DNA from: Paraburkholderia metrosideri
GTDB taxonomy: Bacteria; Pseudomonadota; Gammaproteobacteria; Burkholderiales; Burkholderiaceae
DNA length: 64,000 nt
NCBI RefSeq assembly: GCF_904848625.1
Contig: NZ_CAJHCP010000011.1
Location: 186,001-250,000, forward strand
Reading direction: 5' to 3'
The first letter of the stretch is position 1; each line of letters starts with the position of its first letter. The notes under the pieces were generated by a model. That model saw only the letters and a list, made by a program, of their open reading frames with translations. It ran no database searches and was not told the DNA's origin. The position numbers were made by a program, and so were the translations under genes. Below are positions 63,778 to 64,000 of this stretch, in pieces.

Positions 63778-64000
63778 TCAGGCAACGTTCGCATTCACAG
63801 TCGCGTCCACACCTGCAGCAACTTCTCCGTTGGACGAATTCCCCGCGTCGTCCGGTGCCATCAGCGTTTTCTTCAACGCATTGAGCGCGGAAGAAAAATG
63901 CCCGCGTCGCCAGACGAGCAACGTCTCGATCACTCCGATATCGGGCAACTCGTGGACCGTGATGTTGTTGGCATCGGTTTGCAAATTGAGCACCGAGCGC
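63778..64000 (-). CDS. Probable LysR-family regulator, 3' end only
   Basis: The minus-strand frame is open to the window edge, so only about 73 C-terminal residues are seen. The segment ITVHELPDIGVIETLLVWRR, then GHFSSALNALKKTLM, looks like the end of a LysR-type effector-binding domain: a strand with an ETLLVWRRG-like block and a last helix. The DNA-binding part lies outside the window, so the call rests on this end alone. A polar Asn/Ala tail follows. Confidence 0.6.
   Translation of the reverse strand, partial: RSVLNLQTDANNITVHELPDIGVIETLLVWRRGHFSSALNALKKTLMAPDDAGNSSNGEVAAGVDATVNANVA

Overview
The window reads as a chromosomal segment of a beta-proteobacterium of the order Burkholderiales, most likely Paraburkholderia or Burkholderia sensu lato. 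This rests on the high GC, the order of housekeeping genes, and the close likeness of the FtsH, PhoB, CarA and OlsB proteins to that group as I know it; no database search was possible. Most of the window is orderly core genome. The accessory-looking parts are short: 36.7-38.6 kb, 41.2-42.4 kb and the tRNA-Arg neighbourhood at 46.2-47.5 kb.

Layout. 1-5 kb: the end of a glycosyltransferase gene, two small membrane proteins and an ABC exporter. 5-10 kb: tRNA-Val, dnaQ, rnhA, a methyltransferase, gloB and mltD, the same neighbourhood as in E. coli (mltD-gloB-yafS-rnhA-dnaQ-tRNA). 10-24 kb: an MFS transporter, then carA-carB-greA, a DUF4149 gene, yhbY, rlmE, ftsH, folP and glmM, a macromolecule-synthesis block also seen in Pseudomonas. 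24-35 kb: the phosphate block pstSCAB-phoU-phoB-phoR, followed by divergent ppk and ppx. 35-37 kb: olsB (phosphorus-free ornithine lipid), sixA and tRNA-Pro.

37-46 kb: several very small proteins, a MATE exporter with a DUF2288 partner, a pentapeptide-repeat protein, lipoproteins, an NlpD-like LysM/M23 protein, an aldose-epimerase-like protein and UppP. 46-47.5 kb: tRNA-Arg(TCT) whose 3' end is duplicated about 1.27 kb downstream. The two copies enclose a secreted tandem-repeat protein and no integrase, so this looks like an integration scar. 47.5-64 kb: DUF427, an AcpA-like phosphatase/phospholipase, a di-haem peroxidase-like lipoprotein, small proteins, Nudix, a solute-binding protein, glnS, gamma-glutamyltranspeptidase, an RBBP9-like hydrolase, a class III CoA-transferase, alaS and the 3' end of a probable LysR regulator.

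The strongest integrated story is phosphate economy. PhoB-type 7-bp half-sites with 11-bp periodicity lie upstream of pstS (five half-sites), ppk (two) and olsB (four). In one 12-kb block this would join phosphate import, sensing, polyphosphate turnover and replacement of phospholipid by ornithine lipid. I saw no CRISPR array, complete insertion sequence, prophage or obvious defence system. The best candidates for something undescribed are the tRNA-Arg scar with its repeat protein, a possible small RNA at 41.78-41.86 kb, and a 28-residue microprotein with a strong ribosome binding site.
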